From a virus, in the IMG/VR virus record IMGVR_UViG_3300027872_000022, positions 1-30,849 of that record: DNA of 30,849 nucleotides. The stretch is one strand, 5' to 3'. The position numbers and the translations under genes were made by a program. Positions 6,803 to 13,141 of the stretch are shown piece after piece. Each line of letters opens with the position of its first letter. Within the stretch, counting starts at the first letter, position 1. The notes beneath the pieces are model-generated. The model made no database searches and was not told the origin of the DNA. It saw only the letters and a program-made list of their open reading frames with translations.

Positions 6803-7778
6803 CTTTTCTCAGGTAGACAAGTTCCGACGCTGCCAGCAGGCGTGGGCGTACAAGTACCGCGATGGGCTCAAGCGCAAGCGGAAGTTCGTGCGCATGTTCA
6901 AGGGCAGCATCCTGCACGACATGTTAGATGCTCACATCCGAATGAGAATGACCAAGGGCAAGTCCACGAAAGGTGACGCCTGGGATGTGCTCGCTAAATA
7001 CGAAGAGGAGTACACCACCTACTTCGAAGAAGAGCGGGAGGCAGGTGGTGACATCATCGGTGACTGCGGCAGGATCTTCGAGGGCTACCTGCGGATGTAC
7101 CGGAAGGATCCACTGCGCTACGAAGCGAGTGAGGTCAACGTGTACTTCGACTTGCCGGGTAAGCTGCCACGCTTCACGGGATTCATTGACAAGGTCGCAG
7201 TCGATCAGCAAGATCGCCGCTGGCTGATGGACCACAAGTTCGTCGCCACGATTCCGACTGCCGAGGATAGGTTCAGCGAGTTGCAGCTGCTCCTCTACGT
7301 GTGGGCGTGGAACGAGACGCACCCTGATGAGCCGCTCGATGGTGTGTGCTGGGACTACGCCCGCTCGAAGGCACCGAGAGTACCTGAGATCCTGAAGAAG
7401 GGTGGGTTGTCGAAAGCCAAGAACATCGACACCGATCCGTACACCTATCAGAAAGCTATCGCGGACAACAACCTCAATCCCAACGACTACGCCGAGATGC
7501 TCACTCACCTCGATGGGAAGGAGACCACCTTCTACGAGCGTGTGTTCCTGCCGAAGCCTACCAAGAAGATGATCGCAATCATCACGGATGACTTCCTCGA
7601 AACCACGCGTGAGATCCAAGAGAAGAAGAAACCGAAGGCGCATGTCACCCGCAGCATGTCACCTTTCAACTGCAACACCTGTGAGTACCGACCTGTCTGC
7701 GAGGCTGAAGTCCGTGGGCTCGATGCTGAGTTCATCATCAAGTCGGAGTTCACCCAACGAGAAATTGGAGACGACTGA
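6786..7778 (+). CDS. Cas4/AddB-like PD-(D/E)XK exonuclease with Fe-S cluster
   Basis: The 330-residue product starts with SFSQVDKFRRCQQAW, the N-terminal signature of RecB-family nucleases (PDDEXK_1/Cas4/AddB). Catalytic positions are His44 (GSILHDM), Asp135 (GFIDKV) and Asp149-His-Lys151 (MDHKF). A downstream Gln/Tyr helix follows (SELQLLLYVWAW). Cys16 with Cys296, Cys299 and Cys305 (CNTCEYRPVC) form the usual four-cysteine 4Fe-4S set. Such enzymes resect DNA ends in recombination or degrade host DNA. It sits between polymerase and the Sak4-like ATPase, which supports a recombination and replication role. Its stop shares one base with the next ATG. Confidence 0.88.
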   Translation: MSATTSFSQVDKFRRCQQAWAYKYRDGLKRKRKFVRMFKGSILHDMLDAHIRMRMTKGKSTKGDAWDVLAKYEEEYTTYFEEEREAGGDIIGDCGRIFEGYLRMYRKDPLRYEASEVNVYFDLPGKLPRFTGFIDKVAVDQQDRRWLMDHKFVATIPTAEDRFSELQLLLYVWAWNETHPDEPLDGVCWDYARSKAPRVPEILKKGGLSKAKNIDTDPYTYQKAIADNNLNPNDYAEMLTHLDGKETTFYERVFLPKPTKKMIAIITDDFLETTREIQEKKKPKAHVTRSMSPFNCNTCEYRPVCEAEVRGLDAEFIIKSEFTQREIGDD

Positions 7779-8011
7779 TGGGAACGAAAAACAACCCCGG
7801 TGAGTTTGATTGTTACGAAAGCGCTGACCCAGATGAGCCGATGTTTGTGCTTTTAGCACGTGACGAACTGGCACCGGAAAGAGTCAGAAACTGGGCTCAT
7901 GCCTATTCCATGAAGTGTGGCACCGACCCAACACCTCAGCAGAACCACAAGATCAATGAAGCGTATCAGTGTGCGCTCAACATGGATCGGTGGCGTCAGG
8001 AGAACACCTAA
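7778..8011 (+). CDS. Conserved-type small phage protein, unknown function
   Basis: The product is 77 residues beginning MGTKNNPGEFDCYESADPDEPMF. From memory, the motif NNPG.FDCY..A.PDEP.FVLLARD recurs in phage proteins encoded near replication and nucleotide genes. No activity is assigned. Later residues form helices with RVRNWAHAY and HKINEAYQCALNMDRWR. The start is fixed by the TGATG overlap with the nuclease stop, and the stop overlaps the next start (TAATG). The arrangement implies cotranslation with the nuclease and ATPase. It may be a small partner of one of them, but this is inferred only from position. Confidence 0.75.
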   Translation: MGTKNNPGEFDCYESADPDEPMFVLLARDELAPERVRNWAHAYSMKCGTDPTPQQNHKINEAYQCALNMDRWRQENT

Positions 8012-8853
8012 TGGTAGCGAAGAAGAAACCAGCACCGAAGAAGAAGCGGAAGAAAAAGGTCACAAGCATTCTCGACAAGATCCAGCCAGTCAGTGAGCTG
8101 GAGACCAACCTCGTGATGCTCGTGTACGGCAGGAGTGGCACAGGCAAGACATACTTCGGTTCGACGTTCCCGAAGCCCTGCCTGTTCATCGACACCAACG
8201 AGCGAGGCACCGAGACCATCAAGCAGGTCGAGGGTGTTGACGTCGTACGTGTCACCGAATGGGCTGAGTTCGATGAGCTGTACTGGGCACTGGTCAACGA
8301 CGAGACCGAGACCGAGTACGCATCCATCGTGGTCGATCAGGTCACCAACTTGCAAGACATCGGCATGGCTGAGGTGCGACGTCGAGCACGCAAGGGCAGA
8401 GACGAACTGTTCACCCAGAAGATGTGGGGACAGCTCAGTGGAATGATCAAACAAGCAATCAGCGATTGGCGCGAGCTTGCCGACCGCTACCACATCCTAT
8501 TCATCGCGCATGAACGCATCGATGAGCCGGGTGACGACGAGGACGAACTGATCGAGCCCAGCATTGGTGCTCGTGTCATGCCGTCCGTGGGCTCCTTCCT
8601 TGACGGGGCAGTTGATTCCATCGGTTCGATGTACATCAAAGAGCGATGGGAGACAGAAGACAAGGAGGAGGTGCGCCACGTGGACTACTGTATGCGGCTC
8701 GGTCCACACGCATTTTATTCAACGAAGATCCGCAGACCTCCGACAGCAGGTCCGATTCCTGAGTTCATCGTAGACGCGACGTTCGACAAGATTCGGCACC
8801 TGATCGCAGGAACTAAACCAAAACGTAAAGTAAGGAGAAAGGCAAATGCCTAG
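8011..8853 (+). CDS. Sak4-like RecA-fold ATPase (phage recombinase/AAA_24)
   Basis: The product is 280 residues from the ATG at 8011, which has AGGAG upstream and overlaps the previous stop. Walker A is GRSGTGKT (40-47). A Walker B-like SIVVDQVTNL lies near 104-113. The LFIAHERI segment resembles the sensor strand of compact RecA-like phage recombinases of the Sak4/AAA_24 group. These load on ssDNA and assist annealing and strand exchange with the phage SSB, encoded next door here. The first 16 residues (KKKPAPKKKRKKK) and the C-terminal KPKRKVRRKANA are highly basic and lie outside the ATPase core. They probably bind DNA or acidic SSB tails. A pure DNA-packaging or replication ATPase role cannot be excluded. 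Confidence 0.82.
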   Translation: MVAKKKPAPKKKRKKKVTSILDKIQPVSELETNLVMLVYGRSGTGKTYFGSTFPKPCLFIDTNERGTETIKQVEGVDVVRVTEWAEFDELYWALVNDETETEYASIVVDQVTNLQDIGMAEVRRRARKGRDELFTQKMWGQLSGMIKQAISDWRELADRYHILFIAHERIDEPGDDEDELIEPSIGARVMPSVGSFLDGAVDSIGSMYIKERWETEDKEEVRHVDYCMRLGPHAFYSTKIRRPPTAGPIPEFIVDATFDKIRHLIAGTKPKRKVRRKANA

Positions 8854-9658
8854 AAAGAAAGCGCCTGCGAAACGCAAGGCTCCCGCTCGCAAGAAAGCGC
8901 CAGCGAAGAAGCGAGGTCGTCGCAACGCAAACATGATCAGCGTGGACTTCACTGACGTCGATGCTGGTGGGATGATGCCCACGCCTGATGGCATCTACAC
9001 CGCTGAGGTGAAGAGCGCTGAGAAGGACGTGAGTTCCAACGGCAACGAGATGGTCGTCGTGCGTTACAGAACGCAGATCGGCTCCACAGTGTTCGACCGC
9101 TTCATGCTGCTGCCTCAGTCGTTGTGGGTACTCCGCACCGCACTGAATTGCATGGGCTACGACACTCCGGACGGTCCGTTCGACTTCGACCCTGATGATC
9201 TGGTCGGGCAGCAGCTCGGCATCGAGATCACCAACGAGGAGTACGAAGAGAAGGACCAGCCTCGTGTAACAGGTTACCTCACGTACGATGCTGCTGAAGA
9301 GCAAGCTGAACTTCCTGCAGCTGAAGAAGAAGAAGAGGAAGAGGAGGAGGAGGAGCCAGCTCCGAAGAAACGTCGCGCTCGCAAAGCAGCTGTCGAAGAA
9401 GAAGAGGAAGAAGAGGAAGAAGAGCCTGAAGAGGAGGAGGAGGAAGAAGAAGAGCCTCCACCGAAGAAGGCACCTCGCAAGAAAAAAGCACCCGCCAAGA
9501 AAAAGGGCGCACTGCGTCCGGGTGCACGTGTCACCTTCGAAGACGAAGACGATGAGTATGGCGGCGTGATCGAGAGCATCGATGACGGTGTCGCCACAGT
9601 CGTGGACGACGAAGATGGTGAGTGGGAGATCCCGGTAGACGAGCTGACCAAAGCTTGA
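8846..9658 (+). CDS. DUF669-like ssDNA-binding protein with H1-like, poly-Glu and SH3-like extensions
   Basis: The 270-residue product has four parts. Residues 1-28 are Lys/Pro/Ala-rich (KKAPAKRKAPARKKAPAKK). Residues about 30-150 resemble phage DUF669 ssDNA-binding proteins (SVDFTDVDA, DGIYTAEVKSAE, FDRFMLLPQSLWVLR). Residues about 155-225 alternate long Glu runs with basic blocks (PPPKKAPRKKKAPAKKK). The last 45 residues look like a small SH3/Tudor/KOW-type barrel ending in EWEIPVDELTKA. Acidic SSB tails normally recruit replication partners. Here the acidic part is internal and interleaved with basic blocks. The start overlaps the ATPase stop. GAA/GAG runs at 9323-9460 are slippage-prone, so lengths may vary between relatives. 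Confidence 0.72.
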   Translation: MPRKKAPAKRKAPARKKAPAKKRGRRNANMISVDFTDVDAGGMMPTPDGIYTAEVKSAEKDVSSNGNEMVVVRYRTQIGSTVFDRFMLLPQSLWVLRTALNCMGYDTPDGPFDFDPDDLVGQQLGIEITNEEYEEKDQPRVTGYLTYDAAEEQAELPAAEEEEEEEEEEEPAPKKRRARKAAVEEEEEEEEEEPEEEEEEEEEPPPKKAPRKKKAPAKKKGALRPGARVTFEDEDDEYGGVIESIDDGVATVVDDEDGEWEIPVDELTKA

Positions 9659-9873
9659 GTCAGTACTCTCCAGGGTGGCTGGATCCTCGTACCATCGAGG
9701 GTCCGTTCACTCGCATAGCACCACTCGATTTCCAGAAGCTCATAATTGCAGGGAGACCTCATTACTTTGAGTCAATGGAAATCGGGTGGCGCTTTTACTA
9801 TGAGATAGCGAAACAGCAAAGTGAGTGGCGCTTTTACTATGGGATAGCGAAACAGCAAAGTGATCCGCACTGA
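9655..9873 (+). CDS. Hypothetical protein with duplicated 13-residue C-terminus
   Basis: An open frame follows the SSB gene. The best start is a TTG at 9655 that overlaps the SSB stop (TTGA), giving 72 residues that begin MSQYSPGWLDPRTIEGP. An ATG at 9775 would leave only the repeat region. The C-terminus contains the unit WRFYYEIAKQQSE followed by WRFYYGIAKQQSD, encoded by the tandem repeat at 9786-9863. The stop lies inside the helicase gene start. There is no strong ribosome site and no family. It is either a genuine coupled small gene or a decaying spacer that has kept its frame. Confidence 0.45.
   Translation: MSQYSPGWLDPRTIEGPFTRIAPLDFQKLIIAGRPHYFESMEIGWRFYYEIAKQQSEWRFYYGIAKQQSDPH
9786..9863 (+). 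repeat. 39-bp direct tandem duplication at the helicase start
   Basis: Copies at 9786-9824 and 9825-9863 match in 38 of 39 bases, with one A/G difference. The period is exactly 13 codons, so the upstream frame stays open. The second copy ends with the context CAGCAAAGTGA, which holds the GTG start of the helicase. The first copy holds the same GTG context, which opens an eight-codon ORF ending in TAG. It looks like a recent duplication. Confidence 0.9.
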
Positions 9874-11272
9874 ACTCCGACCCTATCAAGACATCGCCGC
9901 TCGTACTGCTTGCGCATACGACGGCTTCGCCCTGTTCCCAGAACAGCGCACAGGGAAGTGCCTGATCTCTCTAGCCATCATGGATCGGATCCGACCAGAG
10001 ACGCTGGTCATCATCTGTCCGAAGAAGGCAGTGCTCACGTGGGAGGAAGAGATCGATCTGCATCTCGACCTCGACTGGGACTGCGACATTTTCATCCTGA
10101 CCTATCAGGAGCTGGTCAAGAACAAAAAGCTACGTGCGCAGTGGTACAAGTGGTCACTGGAGTACGTCAAGCACAACGGTCGCCTGATGGTGATCGCAGA
10201 CGAAGCGCACTACATCAAGAAGCCTGGGTCATCGCAGAGTCGAGTTGTTAGAACACTGGGCAAGCGAGCCGAGTACCGTCTAGCACTCACCGGCACACCC
10301 ATCGACAAGAACTACGAACAGTTCTGGGCGATCATGGATTTCATTCAGCATGGTGTCGCCTTTCCACGCACGTCTGAAGGCTTCAAGAAGATCTACTGCG
10401 ACTACGAGACTGTGTTCAACAGGAGCAAGACAAAATCCTGGCCTGAACTCGTGGGCTACAACCACGAAGACAAGATGCTGAAGATCATCCACAAGTACAG
10501 CTACCGGGTGACCTTCAACGAAGCCCGTCAATCAATAGGCAAAGCACCCGTGCGCATCCACCGGAAGAAAGCATACTTCGATCTCAGTGAGACCAGTCGG
10601 GGCATCTACAACGAGATGAAAGAAGATCTCGAAGTCGTGCTCGACGACCTGACCATCGAGTCTCCGCTGCCCATCACCTTGATCCAGAAGCTGCAACAGA
10701 TCTGCGGAGGCTTCCTGCTCCACCAGCAGCGCATCCCCGGAGAGAAGAAGCGCAGGCGCATCGTCGTTGAGATCGGCAGCGAGAAGCTCGACCACCTGAT
10801 GAACGTGTGCTCAGGAATTGGCGACGAGAAGGTCGTCATCATCTGTCGCTACACGCACGAGATTGAAGCGATCTCGAAGAAGTTCGAGAAGTTCAACTGG
10901 ACCTACAAGGTGATCAGCGGCACCTCCGAGTGGGACGGTGTGTTCGACACCGACTTCGTGATCCTGCAGGTGAGGAGTGGGCTCGGCTTCGACCTGAGTG
11001 AATCAGCTACCATCGTCTTTTACAGCTGGGACCACAGCTACATCACGTTCGAGCAGTCGCGCTTCCGGGTGATGAACATGGAGACGACGAAGAAGGTCAA
11101 CTACATATTTCTGATCGCGAGGAACACCATTGAAGAAGAGTACTACACGGCAGTTGCGAAGAAAAAAGAGTTCTCGACCCTCGTCCTCGATACCCGGCGA
11201 CGTGAAGAGCGTGCGACAACAGCTAGCGGTCGTAAGAGGCGAGTTCGAAAAGCCCGTCGCGCAACTGCATGA
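9860..11272 (+). CDS. SNF2/SF2-type DNA helicase
   Basis: The 470-residue product shows SF2/SNF2 motifs in order. A Q-like element ELRPYQ is at 5-10. Motif I EQRTGKC (28-34) ends with Cys where Thr or Ser is usual. DEAH is at 114-117, and motif III is LTGTPID. A C-terminal RecA-like lobe has VVIICRYTHE and a motif VI-like FEQSRFRV. Relatives in phages remodel DNA-protein complexes or drive branch migration. The start is a GTG lying inside the second copy of a 39-bp tandem repeat. No ATG exists upstream in frame near it. The C-terminus is very basic (SGRKRRVRKARRATA). Coexpression with SSB, Sak4-like ATPase and nucleases points to replication or recombination. Confidence 0.88.
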   Translation: MIRTELRPYQDIAARTACAYDGFALFPEQRTGKCLISLAIMDRIRPETLVIICPKKAVLTWEEEIDLHLDLDWDCDIFILTYQELVKNKKLRAQWYKWSLEYVKHNGRLMVIADEAHYIKKPGSSQSRVVRTLGKRAEYRLALTGTPIDKNYEQFWAIMDFIQHGVAFPRTSEGFKKIYCDYETVFNRSKTKSWPELVGYNHEDKMLKIIHKYSYRVTFNEARQSIGKAPVRIHRKKAYFDLSETSRGIYNEMKEDLEVVLDDLTIESPLPITLIQKLQQICGGFLLHQQRIPGEKKRRRIVVEIGSEKLDHLMNVCSGIGDEKVVIICRYTHEIEAISKKFEKFNWTYKVISGTSEWDGVFDTDFVILQVRSGLGFDLSESATIVFYSWDHSYITFEQSRFRVMNMETTKKVNYIFLIARNTIEEEYYTAVAKKKEFSTLVLDTRRREERATTASGRKRRVRKARRATA

Positions 11273-11541
11273 ACCGAAAGGATAGGGAGCAGCTGCGTCA
11301 CTGGCGCAGGCTCTTCATCAATCCCACTCCCGATGGAGCAGCTCACTATGCTCAGAAGTACATGCCTGAGCGCACTCGCGATGGCTACAAGGTCACGGAC
11401 ATGGACAAGCGAGTGATGGTGGCAGGTGTGCACAAAGCACGCGTCGAGACTGGCAACCCTATCCAAGTGAACGAGTCGCGCAAGTGGCTCCGCGAGCACG
11501 GGTACAAAGAGACCATGGAGCACTCGAAGCACAATGAATGA
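11269..11541 (+). CDS. Hypothetical basic small phage protein
   Basis: The product is 90 residues, rich in Arg, Lys and His (MNRKDREQLRHWRRLF). It contains HYAQKYMPERTRDGY and RVMVAGVHKARVETGNP and is predicted soluble and helical. The ATG overlaps the helicase stop (ATGA), and its end overlaps the nuclease gene by eight bases, so translation is probably coupled on both sides. The positive charge and place between a helicase and a nuclease suggest nucleic-acid contact, but no family is recognised. Confidence 0.7.
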   Translation: MNRKDREQLRHWRRLFINPTPDGAAHYAQKYMPERTRDGYKVTDMDKRVMVAGVHKARVETGNPIQVNESRKWLREHGYKETMEHSKHNE

Positions 11542-11965
11542 GGACAGCACATGGGAGTGGCTGCGTGACATAACGTTGCCTGAGGGGCACTACTCTCGCG
11601 TCGAGTCTGCGTTCACGTCGCCGGGATTCCCCGACGTGGACTATTGTCTCGGGCTCGGCTGCAGTGGGCAGATCGAGCTGAAGTACTCGAAGCTCAAAGA
11701 GATCCCTTTTCCAGGCAAGCCAGGAATGAGGATCACACAGGTCAAGTGGATTCGTAAGCGTGTCAAGGTCTTCGGCTACGTGTTCATCATCGCGGAGGCA
11801 CCTCCTGAGATCTATGTGATCCCCGGAAGCGCTGTCGAGGAAATCAATGGTGCAGATCGTGAAAAGCTGTCAAGAATTTCTGTGGGTATTTTGAATCGAG
11901 AGGATACCAAAGACGCTCACTACCAGCTGCACAACATTTTGACCACATGGAGATACGACAAATGA
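11534..11965 (+). CDS. VRR-NUC-like PD-(D/E)XK nuclease
   Basis: The product is 143 residues. A compact nuclease core is visible: Glu24 in RVESAF, Asp34 in GFPDVDYCLG, and Glu48-Leu-Lys50 in GQIELKYSK. A basic helix follows (RITQVKWIRKRVK) and then a strand, YVFIIAEAPPEIYVI. This order (E...G.PD...E-x-K...Q..W) matches phage VRR-NUC-type nucleases, which include structure-specific and Holliday-junction-processing enzymes. It is shorter than eukaryotic FAN1 relatives but typical of stand-alone phage versions. It would resolve branched replication or recombination intermediates produced with the helicase and Sak4-like protein. It overlaps genes on both sides by a few bases. Confidence 0.75.
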   Translation: MNEDSTWEWLRDITLPEGHYSRVESAFTSPGFPDVDYCLGLGCSGQIELKYSKLKEIPFPGKPGMRITQVKWIRKRVKVFGYVFIIAEAPPEIYVIPGSAVEEINGADREKLSRISVGILNREDTKDAHYQLHNILTTWRYDK

Positions 11966-12378
11966 GGACATGCACTTTTTTGGACCCACACAACATCGAG
12001 CGCTGCACCGAGTGCGGAACTCCGATGGACCTGTGCCTGTGTGCGAACGTCGATCTCTCAGCACACCAGCGACTGAACAGTACCGACGGTGTGATCATTT
12101 CTATGATCAGAGGTGAGCTGGATGCTGCACGCAAACAGTTCCCAGGTAGCACACACATGCTGGCAGCGCTGATGGAAGAAGTCGGTGAGTTGGCGCAAGC
12201 TCTGATGCAGCACGACACGGACGGCAGTCAAACCACGCAGGAGGTGCTACGTGAAGCCGTGCAGGTAGCATCCATGGCGATCAGGGTCGCTGCAGAAGGC
12301 GACGAGAATTTTGTGTATGAGTTCCCCGTCACGGAAGAGGATCTACCTCGCGGACCAGTCGGGGGGCGCTACGATTGA
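11962..12378 (+). CDS. MazG-like nucleotide pyrophosphohydrolase with N-terminal Cys-rich module
   Basis: The product is 138 residues from the ATG at 11962, chosen because it overlaps the nuclease stop (ATGA) and has GGAG upstream. An earlier ATG at 11947 lacks a ribosome site. Residues 1-30 hold a cysteine cluster (Cys4, Cys15, Cys18, Cys25, Cys27) that could bind zinc. Residues about 50-115 form the all-alpha MazG/dUTPase-like fold with MEEVGELAQAL (EExxE metal motif) and a later REAVQVASMAIRV helix where ExxD is expected. The second metal motif is degenerate. Phage MazG proteins hydrolyse non-canonical or surplus NTPs and may alter host nucleotide signalling. It precedes csrA by 12 bases. 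Confidence 0.72.
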   Translation: MRTCTFLDPHNIERCTECGTPMDLCLCANVDLSAHQRLNSTDGVIISMIRGELDAARKQFPGSTHMLAALMEEVGELAQALMQHDTDGSQTTQEVLREAVQVASMAIRVAAEGDENFVYEFPVTEEDLPRGPVGGRYD

Positions 12379-12382
12379 TGGA

Positions 12383-12395
12383 GACACCGGATGTT
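12383..12395 (+). promoter_or_regulatory. Candidate CsrA autoregulatory site over the csrA start codon
   Basis: The csrA start lies in GGAUGU, the conserved core of CsrA-binding RNA. GACA (12383-12386) can pair with UGUU (12392-12395), G-U included, leaving CCGGA in a five-base loop. The stem is only four pairs. A second GGA lies in the Shine-Dalgarno at 12380-12382. CsrA self-repression through such sites is known in bacteria, but its occurrence here is inferred. Confidence 0.35.
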
Positions 12396-12642
12396 AGTTC
12401 TTACGAGGTACGTTGGAGAGACCATCGTAATTGGCGACGACGTGCGCATCAAAGTGTTGAGCATGAAAGGCAGTCAGATAAAGCTCGGCATCATCGCACC
12501 GGACGACGTATCTATTCATAGGGAGGAGGTGTATGAGCGAATCAGAGCAGAGCAGCTGGGACAAAGAGAGAGCCAAGGACATCATCGACAAGGCAGTCGA
12601 GGAGATCCTACCGAACACGGAGATGAAGAAAGGAACCGTTGA
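12391..12642 (+). CDS. csrA: Phage-encoded CsrA/RsmA translational regulator
   Basis: The product is 83 residues. The first 55 align over their whole length with cellular Csr[16 protein letters not shown], then [25 protein letters not shown] and [12 protein letters not shown]-contacting residues are kept (Leu4, Thr5, Arg6 and Arg44 in the IHREE motif). Residue 7 is Tyr where Arg is common. The homodimer binds GGA in hairpin loops and usually blocks ribosome sites. The last 35 residues are basic and low in hydrophobics and are encoded in the 110-base overlap with the next gene. They are probably an overprinted tail rather than a domain. It follows the MazG-like gene and could reset host or phage translation. 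Confidence 0.93.
   Translation: MLVLTRYVGETIVIGDDVRIKVLSMKGSQIKLGIIAPDDVSIHREEVYERIRAEQLGQRESQGHHRQGSRGDPTEHGDEERNR
12515..12537 (+). promoter_or_regulatory. Hairpin presenting the ribosome site of the gene after csrA, candidate CsrA target
   Basis: UUCAUA (12515-12520) pairs with UAUGAG (12532-12537) in five Watson-Crick pairs and one G-U. The 11-base loop GGGAGGAGGUG is the Shine-Dalgarno of the gene starting at 12533 and contains two GGA motifs. The AUG lies in the stem. GGA in the loop of a short hairpin over a ribosome site is the classical geometry of a CsrA-repressed mRNA. The site is inside the csrA reading frame. Confidence 0.45.
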
Positions 12643-12820
12643 AGAGTTCCAATGTTACAAAGATATGGTAGAGTTACTCGGGAGCGTTCGGGCGGAAGCT
12701 ATCGGATGGACCTGGGCTGAGGCGTGTTCTCAGCATGACAGGGGTCTGGATCCTCGACGGTTTGAAGTACCGCTGCTCATGGATAAAGCGAACGCTGATC
12801 TGAATCCGATCAGGGAGTAA
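12533..12820 (+). CDS. Hypothetical phage protein overlapping csrA
   Basis: The product is 95 residues, acidic and helical ([26 protein letters not shown]). It has a central [27 protein letters not shown] and ends [14 protein letters not shown] very strong ribosome site, GGGAGGAGG, sits just upstream. The gene shares 110 bases with csrA in a different frame. The protein-like composition of this frame, compared with the unstructured csrA tail, suggests that this gene is the constrained partner. The family is not recognised. Its start is presented in a GGA-loop hairpin, so it is the first candidate for regulation by the phage CsrA. Confidence 0.7.
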   Translation: MSESEQSSWDKERAKDIIDKAVEEILPNTEMKKGTVEEFQCYKDMVELLGSVRAEAIGWTWAEACSQHDRGLDPRRFEVPLLMDKANADLNPIRE

Positions 12821-12823
12821 GCG

Positions 12824-13039
12824 ATGATCAGTGTGTGGTGGATGGTCCCCGTGTTCTGCGGGGGGTTAGCCTTTGGAATTGCAGCCGTAGCCTTGTTAGG
12901 AGGAGTACATGAGCGACAACGAACAGGGAGAGAACGAAGAGCCAGAGTTCCCAGACGGGCAACTCAACGAGGAGGACGGAGGCTCAATTCAAACTGGGAT
13001 CGGGATCGAGGACGGACGAGTGATGATTGTCTGGCCTAA
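12824..13039 (+). CDS. Small single-pass membrane protein with overprinted tail
   Basis: GGGAG lies six bases before the ATG. The first 28 residues form one hydrophobic segment (MISVWWMVPVFCGGLAFGIAAVALL), recalling the tiny phage membrane proteins of the DUF3789 type. After residue 28 the sequence becomes Arg-rich (RQRTGRERRARVPRRATQRGG) and coincides with the next gene in another frame. Total length is 71 residues, of which over 40 are in the 131-base overlap. The membrane segment followed by positive charge would place the tail in the cytoplasm. It may be real only as the N-terminal helix, and the tail may be fortuitous. Confidence 0.45.
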   Translation: MISVWWMVPVFCGGLAFGIAAVALLGGVHERQRTGRERRARVPRRATQRGGRRLNSNWDRDRGRTSDDCLA

Positions 13040-13139
13040 GCCGATCACGTGGATTGCCTTCGACCCTGACGGTGCTGACGAGTTCGCAGACAGCATCAAA
13101 GAGAAGGCTGCAGCCGCCAGACTGCTTACATCTGGTTGA
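12909..13139 (+). CDS. Hypothetical acidic small phage protein
   Basis: The product is 76 residues. The N-terminus is very acidic (MSDNEQGENEEPEFPDGQ). A beta-like core follows (QTGIGIEDGRVMIVWPKPITWIAFDPDGADEF), then a helix (ADSIKEKAAAARLL). TTAGGAGGAG precedes the ATG at good spacing. The gene ends two bases before the promoter at 13142. The fold is probably a small alpha/beta unit. No family or function is recognised. Its ribosome site also carries two GGA motifs, but the possible stem around it is only four pairs. Confidence 0.7.
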   Translation: MSDNEQGENEEPEFPDGQLNEEDGGSIQTGIGIEDGRVMIVWPKPITWIAFDPDGADEFADSIKEKAAAARLLTSG

Positions 13140-13141
13140 TA

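Noticed and set aside
6924-7643. Minus-strand open frame of 239 codons opposite the nuclease
   Set aside because: It is a shadow of the nuclease codon pattern. The plus strand carries intact catalytic and Fe-S residues.
9274-9762. Minus-strand open frame rich in Ser, opposite the SSB gene
   Set aside because: It is the antisense reading of GAA/GAG runs, has no ribosome site, and the plus-strand gene is well supported.
9786-9863. Possible CRISPR repeat
   Set aside because: There are only two directly abutting copies, with no spacer, and they lie in a coding frame.
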